A stretch of 64,000 nt of DNA from contig JAGKQI010000052.1 of NCBI GenBank assembly GCA_018806915.1, forward strand, positions 1,488,001 to 1,552,000, read 5' to 3'. Shown one piece after another: positions 32,612 to 43,954 of this stretch. The position numbers and the translations under genes are program-made. The notes below the pieces were generated by a model. That model did no database searches and was not told where the DNA came from. It saw only the letters and a program-made list of their open reading frames with translations. How positions within the stretch are numbered: position 1 is the first letter of the stretch; each line of letters opens with the position of its first letter. The DNA is from Phytophthora colocasiae (lineage: Eukaryota > Oomycota > Peronosporomycetes > Peronosporales > Peronosporaceae).

Positions 32612-34215
32612 TGTGACGAGGTGGGTGAACACTTTCCGGACTTTCTGAAAGAAAAACCCGGTCGCCCAGAACGTATAGCTGGTGGCCAGTCCGATTCTGG
32701 AAGGAAACTTCCAGATGACACTTGAGAACTGGGGTCAGTCTCTACCTTCCGGGATCCAAATGGGTATCCGGAAGGCGGAGTTGGCGTGTGACCTTGTGGT
32801 TATCCTCCTTGGTGTCGTTTGTCTTCGAGTATCCGAAGGGTATCACCAGGTGAGTTACTTTCAGGTGTGATCAGATCCAAAGATCCAAAGTACCAAAAGT
32901 ACTTCCAAATGCAGTTGGTTTTCTGGAAGGCAAAAGACTATTAGCAGAGTCTTCTTCCAACAGTTAACCAATACAATACAGAGAGTTAATATGCAAAACA
33001 CGCAGCCGCTCTTATTCTTTGTGGCCCTCGAGCGGTGGGCACTCCCAATGCCAGTCGACGGGGTCTACTTCCGGAACACTGACTCAGTTCCGGGACCCTA
33101 ACAAGCGCACCACTTCCGGATAACCACTTGGTTTCCGGAAGACAATATCCAAGATCAGGATATCCAGATGCCTGTATATCCAAATATCCAAAATCCAAAT
33201 GCAATCTAGACTAGGAATCCAGATGCAAACGTCCAATCACACAGTAGTTAATTCAATACAGTTCCAAGGGGCCAACTACTAACAACCTCCCAAAACGCAG
33301 TTATAATATGAAATGTGAATCCGGAATCCGGATTCCAACTGGAATATGAAATAGGAAGATCCCTTCCGGATGCGCCGCCGGATCACTTACCCAACTTGGT
33401 CTCGAACCTTTGGTGGAGAGTCCCGCGGCGATGTACGCAGTCGACGCGGCCGTACGCTGGCTCAGCTAACTCGAAGCCCTCTGACAAGAGGCTGGTCCGC
33501 AGTGCTTTGCAGTATCTTCCAGGAAAACCTTCCAGAAGACCACTTGCGCCCTTGGTGGCAAATTGAACTCTCTGTTATTTATATACAAGTCTTCTGCTAA
33601 AGATTCTGCTAACATCTTGTTTTCACTATAGGAAGCGCACACTCATCAGGAGGCGCGTGTCTCTGGCGCGGAACCCCGAAGAATTCCGGCTGGTGCCGAA
33701 CACATCCTGGTCGGTCGTCTTGGTCGGTCGGTCTTGACTTGGCTTGAGTATACTCCGAACCTCAATGTCCATACTGGGTACAAATCAGGCAGGGTCCGGA
33801 CGCCTTTGGTCATCTGGATTCCCGATCCTTGGAATCCGGAAGTCCTCAGTTCAGCACTGGAAGCATGTATCCGGAATACACTTGGTCTGTGTATGGGCGA
33901 CTGGATTCTTGAGCCCTTAGCCCTGACTGGAATGGCATCCAGATTCCCGAAATCTGGATCTGGATTCCGGAAGTACGCACCAGGAATTCACTTGGGCACC
34001 ACATGGTGGACTTGATTCCTGAATAGTGGACTCCGATCGTGGTCGGGCATCCGGATTCTGGAAGTCCGGATTCCGGAAGTCCTAAAGCAATAAGGTGAAA
34101 ATGTGTTCCACAGCTCAGTCCCAGGTACTCGATGCCTCAGCCAATCACCTCTCGACATATTGGGTGGCTCTGGGAGGCGGTGTCCAGATAGAAAATTTGA
34201 ATCCACAGCTTCACA
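32612..34215 (-). repeat. LTR of Chronos-A (5' LTR in element sense)
   Basis: The partner of 17380-18983, 1604 bp. It would hold the element promoter. It ends at the TGAC duplication where the piggyBac transposase coding sequence resumes. Confidence 0.92.
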
Positions 34216-36447
34216 TGACCACATGATGATGCCGTACGAGCCTGTGGACAACACAAGCAGTTATCCTGGTTTGCGTCAAGGTTACTCCGGTCCTACAGCT
34301 GAAGCTCTTCGAAAAGCTGACTCCCCAGTAGCGTTGTTTTTCTTTTTCTTGCCGGTGGTGCTGTGGCAGCACATTGCAGTGTGCTCAAATCAGTATCACC
34401 GGGAGATGCTTCCCCTACGTGTCGACGAGACGTATAAGCGCTACCGGCGCAGCAGCGCTTGAACCCAGACCTGCTAAAGAAAACCAAGCGCGATATACGG
34501 CATGAGCTGGAAGGTATGAAGCCTATACACCCCCACGAGTTGTGCCGCTTTGTGGGACTCCTTATTGCTCGTACAATCGCCCCAAACCGCGAAAAGTTGG
34601 CGAACCATTGGAAGATCACAGATGAGGGTGCCATTTCGAGAGGCGCTTTCGGCTCTGTACTGCGGCGTGACCGCTTCATGGAGATATCACGGAATCTCCA
34701 CTTCAACCCAAACGATGACCCGCGGTCTCGCACAGACAGAGCCTGGAAAATTCGCAAGGTCGTAGAGGTATTGCAGCCGACGTTTGCGCGTGGGTATGTG
34801 GCACCTGCGCACTTGGCGTTTGACGAAGCGATTCTCCCGAGCCGGTCCTCGTTCAACAAGATGAGAGTGTACATGAAAGACAAGCCTCATCGGTGGGGTA
34901 CCAAGCTCTTCATGTTGTGCAGTGCCGTGACGGCTTACTGCATCCGGTACGTTTTTTTTACGTCATTGATTTTCTTATGCTGCACAATGCGACTTATACT
35001 TACATATATTGTTTCTGTTTAACTGCATACATGCAGCTTTGAAGTGTACTGTGGGAAGAAAGAGCACTCCAGCGATGCACACAAGACTGACATGCAGTCA
35101 GGACCGGCAGCTGTCGTCAGAAACCTTTTAGCGGTGTTCGGACCCGAGGCACGAAGGCTAGGCATGCGCCTGGTTGTCGTTGACCGGTTTTACACGTCAG
35201 TGGCGTTGGCTATCCAGCTACTTCTCATGGGGTTCTATTGCGTCGGTACCATCATGACGAATCGCTTAGGGTACTGCAAAGCTGTTGTGGAGAAAAAGAA
35301 GTCACGTCCAGCCTCGATACCTCGTGGTTCATTCAAAATGGCTCGTTCTAAGCTAGTGACGAACATGGCAGCTATCAGTTGGTGGGATTCCCGGCCGGTT
35401 CACTTTCTGTGCACTGGAGGTAGTCTCGATATCGATCGGGTTATTCGTCAAGACGGTGCGACGCAGGTGGAAGTGCCGTGCCCTCGGGTGGTGAAGGATT
35501 ACCACGCCTTCATGGGAGGCGTGGACGTCCATGACCAGCTGAGCTTGCAGCGTTACTCGCTGCAAAGAGCTTTGCGCTTCCGCAAGTACTATAAGTCGCT
35601 GGTGCTAGGCCTGATTGACCTAGCTATTGTCAATGGATACATAGTTCACAAGGCCTACCACAAGCACAAGACATCGCGCCCCCTCAGTCACGTAAAGTAC
35701 ATGAAAAAACTGCATTTGCAGCTCTGCCAACTGCAGCCCAGCGATATGTACGAAGGCAACACGTTTGGAATCCAGCAACCAGCCACCCCCAGCACACCAG
35801 CGCCTCCCGTACCCCCCGCAGCAGAAGAAGTACATGTTCCCCAGCAGCTGGAAAAATGGCGCGACCAGACCACCCAGAGGAAACGACGTCAACGCGCTTG
35901 CAAGGTGTGCTCCTATCTGCATCAAGATGGTGTGCGCGCCGCAACAAGCAAGTTTTTCTGTCGCTCTTGCAACAAAACGGGTCCTATCTACCTGTGCATG
36001 AAGCCGCGTCGCAAGATTCGCGAGATCTCGATGACGTGCTGGGATATCTGGCACCGAGAGTGGTTGAATGGTAGTCTTGCTCCTGTCGACACTGGAAGAA
36101 CGATTCGTGTGCGTCGCGAAGACGATATGGAGATGAGTGAGGCGCCGACAACTCGTGCTACACCGGCTACCCCGGCTAGCAAGAGACGCCGCACTACGCA
36201 CGATGCTGCATAAGTAATAAGCATTTGGTATAGTTTGTTCAAATGATTGCCACTTTTCAACTTAACGGATTCCCTGTTGCTGTTGCCGTGCCAACTGTCC
36301 ATTTGGTATAGTTTGTTCAAGTGATTTGCCACTATTCAACTTGAGCTGCTAAAGGAAACTTACAGAAGCATTCAACATTGAGCTGGATCTAAAGGCGAGA
36401 CCATGCTACACGATACACTGAGAGCGCACGTGTTCAAAGATGGTATT

Positions 36448-37386
36448 TCAGTTAGCATTACGTTTGTATATCCACATGTTCGACGTTGACGTCCAACTGA
36501 CTGGGACAGCTAACACTTTCCACAGCTTCCACCGTGCACAAAACACTACTCGACAAGATGCCTGATGCCTCGGACATATTTGTTCGCCAAATATAACCAC
36601 TCGCGCATTCTCATGCAGGCCTAGCTGTTCTTCAATCTGGATCTTGGCAATGTCTTCAAAAAGGCGATGGTGCGCTAAAATTACGGTTGCTTGACTAAAT
36701 GGTCCCTCGAAAGCAAGCAGCACGGTGCTAGCGTCTCCAGGAAGTAAATGTACCTTCGTGTGATAGTTTTGCATCAGCAAGTCCTTCTCCATTAGCTCTA
36801 TTCCACGAAAGAGTACTTCGTCTCGCACTTCGATACCGTAGCATTCGGATGCGGGGGTCTGTAAAGCTACTTGAGTAACCACATTACCAAGACCGCAACC
36901 AACGTCGAGGAATACATCGTGCGTTTCAATATCTCCAATAGCTTCAATCACAGCTGCCACTCCGGCGGGAAGTATTTCACCAGCGTTAAGGTGTCGTTTT
37001 CCAGATTTTTAGCGAATATCTGCCTTCCTCACTGGTGCAAACAGGCGTTCAACGGCTTGCATTGCTGCATCAGGGGTCATTACCCCATAACCGGCACCAC
37101 CTACATCTTCCCCATCAGCATATTCATGACCTTCTCCCACCCCATCACCAGCACCAGCAGCGCCGTCGCCGTCGCCGCCTTCTCCCACTTCACCACCAGC
37201 AGCGCCGTCACCATCGCCGCCTTCTTCCACACCAGTAACGCCTGATGCGCCTTGTGTCGTAGCACACTTGAAAAAAAAGCATGGGGGGAAGTCCGCGAGA
37301 GAGCTACCGTAGGTCTTCTTCAGTGCGTGAAGGCGCCAACGAAGGTTCGCAGCGGAGTGCTTCGCGCACCTCATCCTGCGACGCAC
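36448..37386 (-). pseudogene. DOT1-like histone H3K79 methyltransferase-type gene inside the piggyBac element
   Basis: A single minus-strand frame of about 312 codons interrupted only by one TAA at 37009-37011. The C-terminal half has the DOT1 SAM-binding pattern: VFLDVGCGLGNVVTQVAL (motif I), CYGIEVRDE (acidic ribose contact), then LLPGDAS. The position of the DOT1 NNF motif reads AHHRLF, so the catalytic loop is altered. The N-terminal part is basic (MRRRMRCAKHSAANLRWRLH), followed by two Gly/Asp-rich 40-bp repeats (EGGDGDGAAGG and EGGDGDGAAGAG, about 37145-37245). It lies between the transposase stop and the right TIR, so it is probably transposon cargo. An unrecognised intron near 37010 is an alternative to a nonsense mutation. 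Confidence 0.7.
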
Positions 37387-38011
37387 ATCAGACCACGATA
37401 TACGCGAACCACGCCTTCATACACAGCGACCAGCTGCACAAGCCTCTTGTCTTAACCGACTGAAAATTTTGATCGCATAGCAGCTTCACCGATGAGGAGA
37501 ATTACTTTGTTTCAGTATGCATTTTGGTAAAGCACTTTGAGCCAGTGACAAATCGTGCCATGAAGTGTATCCACGTCGAGTGCAATCATTGATGCACGTC
37601 TACTGATCAGGTCACTCATTTGCACTTTGTATAGAACAGAAAACGCACGAATAATTAGCCTGCTGATTGCGATACCTGTAGGGGTGACACCCGTTCCTAT
37701 CTACCTCGTTTTTGTATGGGAAGTTTTAGTGTCTAGTTTTCTGAAATCGAGAATGTCTACGACTCACAAAAAAGAACGCGGCAGCCCTGGCACTGTTCGG
37801 AGCCTGGCTATGCTGTGTCGCATAATGCAGCTTTAGCCTGCTGCAAATGGCTTGTTATGCAGCATTGCGACTGTTTAGGATTGTCTATGGTCAACTGCAC
37901 TCGTCCTTACCCGAGCACCATTCCCTACCCAATCCCTTTATATACAAACGTCAAGTCTAATTATGCTTCATATGCAGCATAAAAAACAAAATCGGCTCCG
38001 GTTTGGAGGGG
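37387..38011. other. Right non-coding part of the piggyBac element
   Basis: No gene is supported. The last 50 bases contain TTATGCTTCATATGCAGCATA-type inner repeat sequence leading into the right TIR. Confidence 0.4.
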
Positions 38012-38073
38012 TTAAGAATAGCACAAACAAACTCGCAGGTACGAGTTCAGAAAGAAAGCTGCCGCCTAATCTA

Positions 38074-38439
38074 ATGGTATTCCGATTCTCGAATGACCAG
38101 GATAAAGAGTTACTGCGGGAGCTCATACGCCTCAGGCCTTTTGCAGCGGTCCGTGGTACGACACTCCGCGTATGGAGCGATGTTGCAGCTTCACTCTCAT
38201 CTGCCTTTGGTGTGGAGGTCAACGTGAAGCAGATTCGTGATCGTCTCACGCTTCTGAAGCAAATATTCAAGGATTCCGAAGCCGCTTCTGCTCGAGGCAG
38301 CGTGATTGAGGAGTCGGTTGATGCTGTTAACATCCAAAGCCACTACGATGAGCGCGAAGGGCTTCTACGGGAGTATGTGGCGCTGGAAGACCACTTCAAG
38401 TCAGCAGCTTCCAGAGTATTACCAGTCTCGCGGGCTTGA
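38074..38439 (+). CDS. Myb/SANT-like DNA-binding domain protein fragment
   Basis: About 121 residues from MVFRFSNDQDKELLREL. The domain resembles the trihelix/SANT type (LLRELIRLRPFAAVRG, then VWSDVAASLSSAF, then VKQIRDRLTLLKQIFK), as found in oomycete DNA-binding proteins and in accessory proteins of some DNA transposons. The open frame extends left into the piggyBac end, so the true 5' end may have been displaced by that insertion; the Copia element at 38610 lies just 3'. It may be an intact small gene or the remains of a larger one. Confidence 0.5.
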   Translation: MVFRFSNDQDKELLRELIRLRPFAAVRGTTLRVWSDVAASLSSAFGVEVNVKQIRDRLTLLKQIFKDSEAASARGSVIEESVDAVNIQSHYDEREGLLREYVALEDHFKSAASRVLPVSRA

Positions 38440-38609
38440 AGCAAGCGCTGATACATGTACGCTGAACGATGATGACGAGGCACTCCCCGCACAGCAGTCC
38501 TCACAAACCACTTCATGTCACTGTCGAGAGCGTATGCCGTAGCTTCACCGTCAGTTAACGAGTTAGATATAGTTTACTGCGTCTCTTTCACAACCAACGG
38601 GGGACAGAA

Positions 38610-38949
38610 TGTTGCAAAGCTGAAAGTCTCGCTTCAACTTCACTCGCTACATGAGGGTCGATGGAAGCCCTCAACTACTACATCAAGTGATTTCTCCCAT
38701 TTCATACGCTCATACGAACAACACCGAAGGACAGACGACCATAACTAACCTCATTCAGGTCCGGATGAAGGATCCTGTGCGTATGGGGAGCACTGTCGTC
38801 ACTCTTCCCACAGAGGAGACCCAAGGGTAGCAACCCTTGTGCATTCGTCGTTTTCTTTCTCATTCTCACTTTTACCATCTAATACACAAACGTCTCCTAA
38901 ACGGCTACTGCTTTGTGTGTCTTCGGTCGGACTTCCTGCTAGTGCAATA
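38610..38949 (+). repeat. 5' LTR of the Copia element
   Basis: 340 bp, begins TGTTGCAAAGC and ends GTGCAATA; preceded by the CAGAA target duplication. Confidence 0.93.
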
Positions 38950-38961
38950 GGTTATGAGCCC
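38950..38961 (+). other. Primer binding site, half initiator tRNA-Met type
   Basis: GGTTATGAGCCC directly abuts the LTR. It is the complement of the anticodon arm of initiator tRNA-Met (GGGCTCATAACC), the cleaved half-tRNA primer known for Drosophila copia and relatives, not of a tRNA 3' CCA end. Confidence 0.75.
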
Positions 38962-39093
38962 AAATTGCGGCTCCTTCTGAAGACTCGACTTCCGTTACAA
39001 CATATCTGTAACGTGTGAAACCTGCGACGTGTGAGAATCTGCGACGTGTGACAACTTCAACTTCAACTTGCACTCGCGCAGCGTCCGGGCAAT

Positions 39094-42000
39094 ATGATGA
39101 ACCCCAATGAAACAAAACCAAGTCGCGTTCGCCGGAGCCTCGACGATGACATGGAAGCTGCCAGTGCAGAACCCGACATTAAAACCGAAATCGACCCAGC
39201 TGATGTAGCCGAACTACATGCTGAGTTGCGCCAGCAGTCCGTGGCTGCAGCGCAAATGATGAAAGACCTAGACAGTATCCGTGAGCAAATGGATCGTATG
39301 AGAACCGCCCACGCCCAACAACAACCTCAACTGGAAGCCGAAATCGCCGAGTTGCGGGCCCAGGCAGCTAAAACCCCCATGCTAATCGACGAGGTAGCGC
39401 AACTTAAAAGAGCCTTACAAGCAGCTCATGCCGGAGTAAATCCATCGCCTCGGCAACCTAAACTGAAAGATCTGAACTGCCGCAAGTTTGGAGGACAAGA
39501 AGTATACCCGGGGCTAGGCTCTGGATTTGAATATTTCATCCTAGAATACGAGCAGGCCATCAGCACGGAATCCATGATTAACAACTCGCGATGGACGTCT
39601 CAACTCAAGGCCTCCGTATTGGTCAACTTCCTAGAAGGAAAGGCGTCCCGATTCTTTCATGGAAACATAGCGCAATGGCGCAGAGCTAAACCTAGTTTTA
39701 GCTATGATGACTTTAAGATGAAGCTGAAGTCGGAGTATGGCTGTAAGTTAAGCCAAATCCAGCTATGCAAACGACTAACATCTGGTAAACGGCCCCAAGA
39801 CTCATGGACAGAATATCTGGATTACCTGAAGTATGTTGCCGGACTGATGAGTGGTGATCACAGCCTTTTAGTGTTGGAAACATTTTGCTCTTACGCGTGT
39901 CCTGATCTATCGAGTACTCTGATTTCCAAAATCGACCGTACTAACACTGACTACTTACTCGAAGTTGATCGCATCCTAGCACTACTGGTTGATTTGCGTG
40001 GTGACGGGCGAAAACGTGATCGTCCTGGTCGGCCTCCAACAGGAAACGAAAAGAAGAGCGGTAACCAGCAATCCAACCCCAATCCACCCCAAGAATCCGC
40101 CCCCCGACAAACACAATCAAAACAAAACGGCCGAAACAACCAGAACCATGCTCTCACAGCATCGGCAAAACCTGGTCAAAAGTTGATTTGTTACGTATGT
40201 GACAAAGAAGGCCACCGCGGCCCCGCCTGCCCAGATCTTAAGCGAGTCAAGGCCGCACTTAAACAGCAAGGCCAAGCACACAACATCACTGCTGACACGG
40301 ATTCGATAACCACGAGTACAGATGATAACGAAGCACACCTGTGGTACGCTGCATCCAAGTCAACTCGCAATTCAGCACCACCTGAGTGGATCCTGGATTC
40401 AGGAGCAACTCATCACATGTGCGGTGATAAACGCATGCTCTTCGGCCTTGAGCCTGCACACCTGACAATCAACGTTGCGAACTCGCAAACCATCACTGCT
40501 ACTCACAAAGGTAACTGTCTCCTTGAAACTACAGTAAACGGGACCAAGCACAAGATTCTACTCACAAATGTGTACTACTGCGAGTCACTTCGGCGAAATC
40601 TAGTATCGCTAACTCAGCTCCGCGCCCGTGGACTGACATTCAACTTCGCGGATCGATGCGCATTCTTATCTCCCGACGGATCGATCGTTGGAGAAGCAAT
40701 CGAGCACAAAGGGCTGTGGATGATCGTTGCAGACACTATAGATGAACGCCGAGGAGATGCCCAAGCATTCTTTGTGGATGTTCCTGAAACTTCCCTGGAG
40801 CAGTGGCACGAACGTCTCGGGCATGTCAACTACCAGGACCTGTTGCGGATGGTCAACAAGAATCTGGCGAACGGTATCTCTCTGACAAATAAGAAGGTCA
40901 AGTTTTGTATGGCCTGCGCTGAAGCCAAGCAATCGCGCAACAAACAGCCCGTCGTAGACACTTCTGACTCTGCCCCGACAGATGAAGTTGGAGCCGTCAT
41001 ATCAATGGACTTGAAGACGGACCTTCGTCCAGACAGAAATGGGCACCGTCACATCTTCACGATCGTGGATCACGCGTCAAACTACAACAAGATATATCTG
41101 CTCCATGCCAAAAGCGAAGCTTTTGACCGCTTTGTGGAATTTGCATCAAAATTCCAACGTCAGTACGACTTGAAGATCAAGGTTATACGCTCCGATGGAG
41201 GGGGAGAATTCGCAAACCACAAGTTCCAAGCGTACGTCGCACAACACGGCATACGTCTCCAGGATACGCACCCCAACACGTCTGCCTCCAACGGGAAAGC
41301 CGAACGTTTCCACCGGACATTGATGAACTCGGCACGAGCAATGCTGTGGGCATCGTCTCTTCCACAGCGATACTGGGGAGATGCAGTATTGTACGCATCA
41401 TACATTCGTAATCGGATCCCGACACGCGCAAACGCCGACTACAAGTCACCCCTGCACGTACTAACTGGAAAACAACCACGAGTCTCGCATATTTTGCGGT
41501 TTGGATCTAAGTGTACTGTGCACGTTCAACACAAGAAAGGCCGCAGCCTAGCTAAAAGAGCTGAAAAGGCTATCGTCGTCGGCATATCGTCCACCCAGAA
41601 AGGCTACTTCCTGCTGTTACCACGAACGAAGAGGTTTACTACAAGTCCGGACGTTCAAAACGTGAATAAGTTGGATATCTCCAGTCCAGAGACAGCTGAA
41701 GTACTAAACCGTCTTCATGAAGAAGAAGATAATCCTCAGGATAAACCGGCTTCAGACTCAAATACCGACTCGGAACTCAATGCAGATACCGAAGAAGGTG
41801 TTCATGAAGACCATGGCCGTCCAATTTCTGCGGGCGCGCTGCGCCGAGTCTTCGGGAGGCGACAGCCAGAAAAGCCAGCAGATTTCGAGTTACCACAGTC
41901 TTTTATCGACGCATTTGCCGGACCGGCTTACGCACTTTGACCATCCGCGCGTCGGACCATGTTAAAGAGCCCCGCACTGTTGACGAAGCCATGCGCAGCG

Positions 42001-43540
42001 AATACTGGACCCAGTGGAAAGCAGCCATGGAAAAGAACTGGCTGACCTACAAGCAAATGGTACCTGGGAATTGGTCGAGACACCTACCGATGCCAACGTT
42101 GTGACATCTAAATGGGTGTACAAGATTAAGTTTGCGAGCAACGGCGAGCTGGAGAGGTTCAAAGCTCGACTGGTTGCCCGAGGTTTTACGCAGAAATTTG
42201 GTGTGGACTTTGAAGCAACGTTCGCGCCCGTGCTTAAAATCTCCAGTCTTCGACTTATCACAGCACTTGCGGCTATCTGGAAAGCCAAGCTTTTGCAAGG
42301 TGATGTGCCTAATGCTTATTTGAAGTCTGACATCGACAAGAAAATTTACCTAAAGCCACCAAAGGGAACTCCTGGAGCCGACGGGAATATGTCCTGGTTA
42401 CTTCTCAAAGGTCTCTATGGGTTAAAGCAAAGTGGCAAGCTCCGGAATGACCTAATCGATGCGTTTCTCAAGGCGGAAGGTTTTTCGAGAAGCAAGATCG
42501 ACCCGTGTATCTATTTCATGAGGCGTGATGGAAATCTCTGCGTTCTCGGCCTCTACGTCGATGATGTGCTGGTAGTAAGCCAAAGCGACAAGCTATCGGA
42601 GGTCGTGATGTCACGCCTCGCTCAGCGTTTCAATATCAAGAACCTGGGGGAAGCTCAAAAGTGCCTAGGCATTTGGATTAATCGCACCACGGATGGCATC
42701 TTCCTGCACCAACAACAATCGACAATCGACCTGCTGGAAAAGTTCGACATGGTAAACTGCAAACCCGTCGCGACCCCCATGGATGTCCACCATCAGTTCT
42801 TTGATGAATCCGGTGACGCATTTAACGACAGCAACCAGTATCGTGAAGCTATCGGAAGCCTTCTTTGGCTATCAAATTGCACTCGACCTGACATCACGGT
42901 TGCAACAAACACTCTGTCGCGCTTCGTGTCGTGTCCGTCTTTGACGCACTGGAATGGGGTGAAGCGGATTCTACGCTACTTGAAGGGCACTTCCAACATT
43001 GGACTATTCTACAAATTCGGCAGCGGCACTTCGACGAAATTGCAGCCTATCGTTTACTCCGACGCAAACTGGGCCGGCGACTCACTGACAGCGAAATCGA
43101 CAAGCGGCTCCGTCCTCCAGATCAATGGCATGACAATTTCCTGGTTTTCGAGGAAACAAACCACAGTTTCCCTATCCACTATGGAAGCAGAATACGTTGC
43201 AGCATGCTCTGCTGTTCAAGACTGCATCTCAATCAACCAACTGCTTCAAGAAATCGGCCTACTACACGACAACGACTCAACACTACTCCGTGTGGACAAC
43301 CAGTCAGCAATAAAATCGATGGAAAATGCCATTACGACTCAGCGTACGCGTCACCTCGCTATCAAGTATCATTTTGTACGAGACGCAATTTCCAGGAAGC
43401 AAGTTCGCGTTGAATACTGCCCCACTCAACAACAAATTGCTGACATTTTCACCAAGGCCACCGATCGCATTATCTTTGGTCGCCTGCGGGGCATGCTCCG
43501 GTTCGGAAGCTTCACTCAAGGGGGAGTGTTGCAAAGCTGA
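39094..43540 (+). pseudogene. Copia gag-pol polyprotein with two frame changes
   Basis: The first frame (39094-41940, 948 residues) has a gag region, a zinc knuckle CYVCDKEGHRGPAC near residue 365, protease WILDSGATHHMC near 431, GAG-pre-integrase, and integrase with HERLGHVN and FCMACAEAK zinc ligands and catalytic D, D, E (SMDLKTD, IRSDGGGEF, NGKAERFHR). RT follows in another frame (42014-43540) with NGTWELV, KSDIDKKIYL and the catalytic LYVDDVLVV, then RNase H (YSDANWAGD, STMEAEYVA) and the terminal ADIFTKA. Frame changes lie at about 41930 and 42030; the short piece between them reads in the third frame. Order PR-IN-RT-RH is diagnostic of Copia. Confidence 0.93.
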
Positions 43541-43866
43541 AAGTCTCGCTTCAACTTCACTCGCTACATGAGGGTCGATGGAAGCCCTCAACTACTACAT
43601 CAAGTGATTTCTCCCATTTCATACGCTCATACGAACAACACCGAAGGACAGACGACCATAACTAACCTCATTCAGGTCCGGATGAAGGATCCTGTGCGTA
43701 TGGGGAGCACTGTCGTCACTCTTCCCACAGAGGAGACCCAAGGGTAGCAACCCTTGTGCATTCGTCGTTTTCTTTCTCATTCTCACTTTTACCATCTAAT
43801 ACACAAACGTCTCCTAAACGGCTACTGCTTTGTGTGTCTTCGGTCGGACTTCCTGCTAGTGCAATA
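43527..43866 (+). repeat. 3' LTR of the Copia element
   Basis: 340 bp, matches 38610-38949; followed by the second CAGAA. Confidence 0.93.
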
Positions 43867-43954
43867 CAGAAAACTCTGAACCACTTGTATATGAACACAC
43901 GCATCCGCCAATTCTGCACTCAAAAGCAAGATGTATGAGCTGGCTGGGAGCAAG

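Larger units (their letters stand above)
17380..34215 (-). mobile_element. Ty3/Gypsy LTR retrotransposon, Chronos-like (Chronos-A)
   Basis: 16.8 kb in minus orientation. LTRs at 17380-18983 and 32612-34215 are each 1604 bp, start TGTGACG and end CTTCACA on the + strand, and are flanked by TGAC (17376-17379, 34216-34219). Longer flank similarity (CATGAC) makes the exact TSD 4-6 bp. Order on the minus strand: LTR, primer site, gag, -1 frameshift cassette, pol (protease, RT, RNase H, second RNase H, integrase, chromodomain), antisense ORF, purine tract, LTR. A second plant/archaeal-type RNase H plus a chromodomain is the published hallmark of oomycete Chronos elements. It lies inside the piggyBac transposase gene. 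Confidence 0.93.
16105..36213 (+). pseudogene. PiggyBac-like transposase (PGBD, DDE_Tnp_1_7), split by an LTR retrotransposon
   Basis: The start at 16105 (MSRRNVVPVQEV) leads into VWRELKGEGW and, after a one-base frame change at the C run 16207-16212, YRYVPPGG and VKGTDFFLGEQEVLEFY. A GT..AG intron is 16332-16395, another probable one about 16871-17002. An acidic region follows to 17379, where the Gypsy element is inserted. Coding resumes at 34220 (YPGLRQGYSGPTAEAL, FFFLPVVLWQHIAV), changes frame near 34450, and continues through LAFDEAILPSR, an intron 34947-35036, VVDRFYTSVALA and GGVDVHDQLSLQR. These hold the three catalytic Asp positions. The cysteine-rich C-terminus (CKVC, FFCRSC, CWDIWHREW) ends at 36213. 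The host insertion and two frame changes make it inactive as assembled. Confidence 0.85.
15760..38015 (+). mobile_element. PiggyBac-type transposon carrying a DOT1-like gene, with a nested Gypsy element
   Basis: Ends are TTAA at 15760-15763 and 38012-38015 with matching inverted termini TTAACCCCTCCAAACCGG. The total span is 22.3 kb; without the nested LTR element (17380-34215) the transposon is about 5.4 kb. It encodes a multi-exon PGBD-like transposase in + and, between the transposase and the right end, a DOT1-like methyltransferase gene in -. The inner ends carry GCATA/TGCTGCATA sequences like those of the MITE at 48238-49182 (subfamily B). Confidence 0.85.
38610..43866 (+). mobile_element. 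Ty1/Copia LTR retrotransposon
   Basis: 5257 bp. LTRs at 38610-38949 and 43527-43866 are both 340 bp (start TGTTGCAAAGC, end TAGTGCAATA) and identical as far as I compared. The 5-bp target duplication CAGAA is at 38605-38609 and 43867-43871. Primer site GGTTATGAGCCC follows the left LTR; a purine tract AAGGGGGAG (43518-43526) precedes the right one. One gag-pol frame runs on the + strand with two frame changes. Matching LTRs mean a recent insertion. Confidence 0.95.

Noticed and set aside
37035..37238. His/Arg-rich open frame on the + strand
   Set aside because: It is the shadow of the Gly/Asp-rich tandem repeat in the minus-strand DOT1-like gene.
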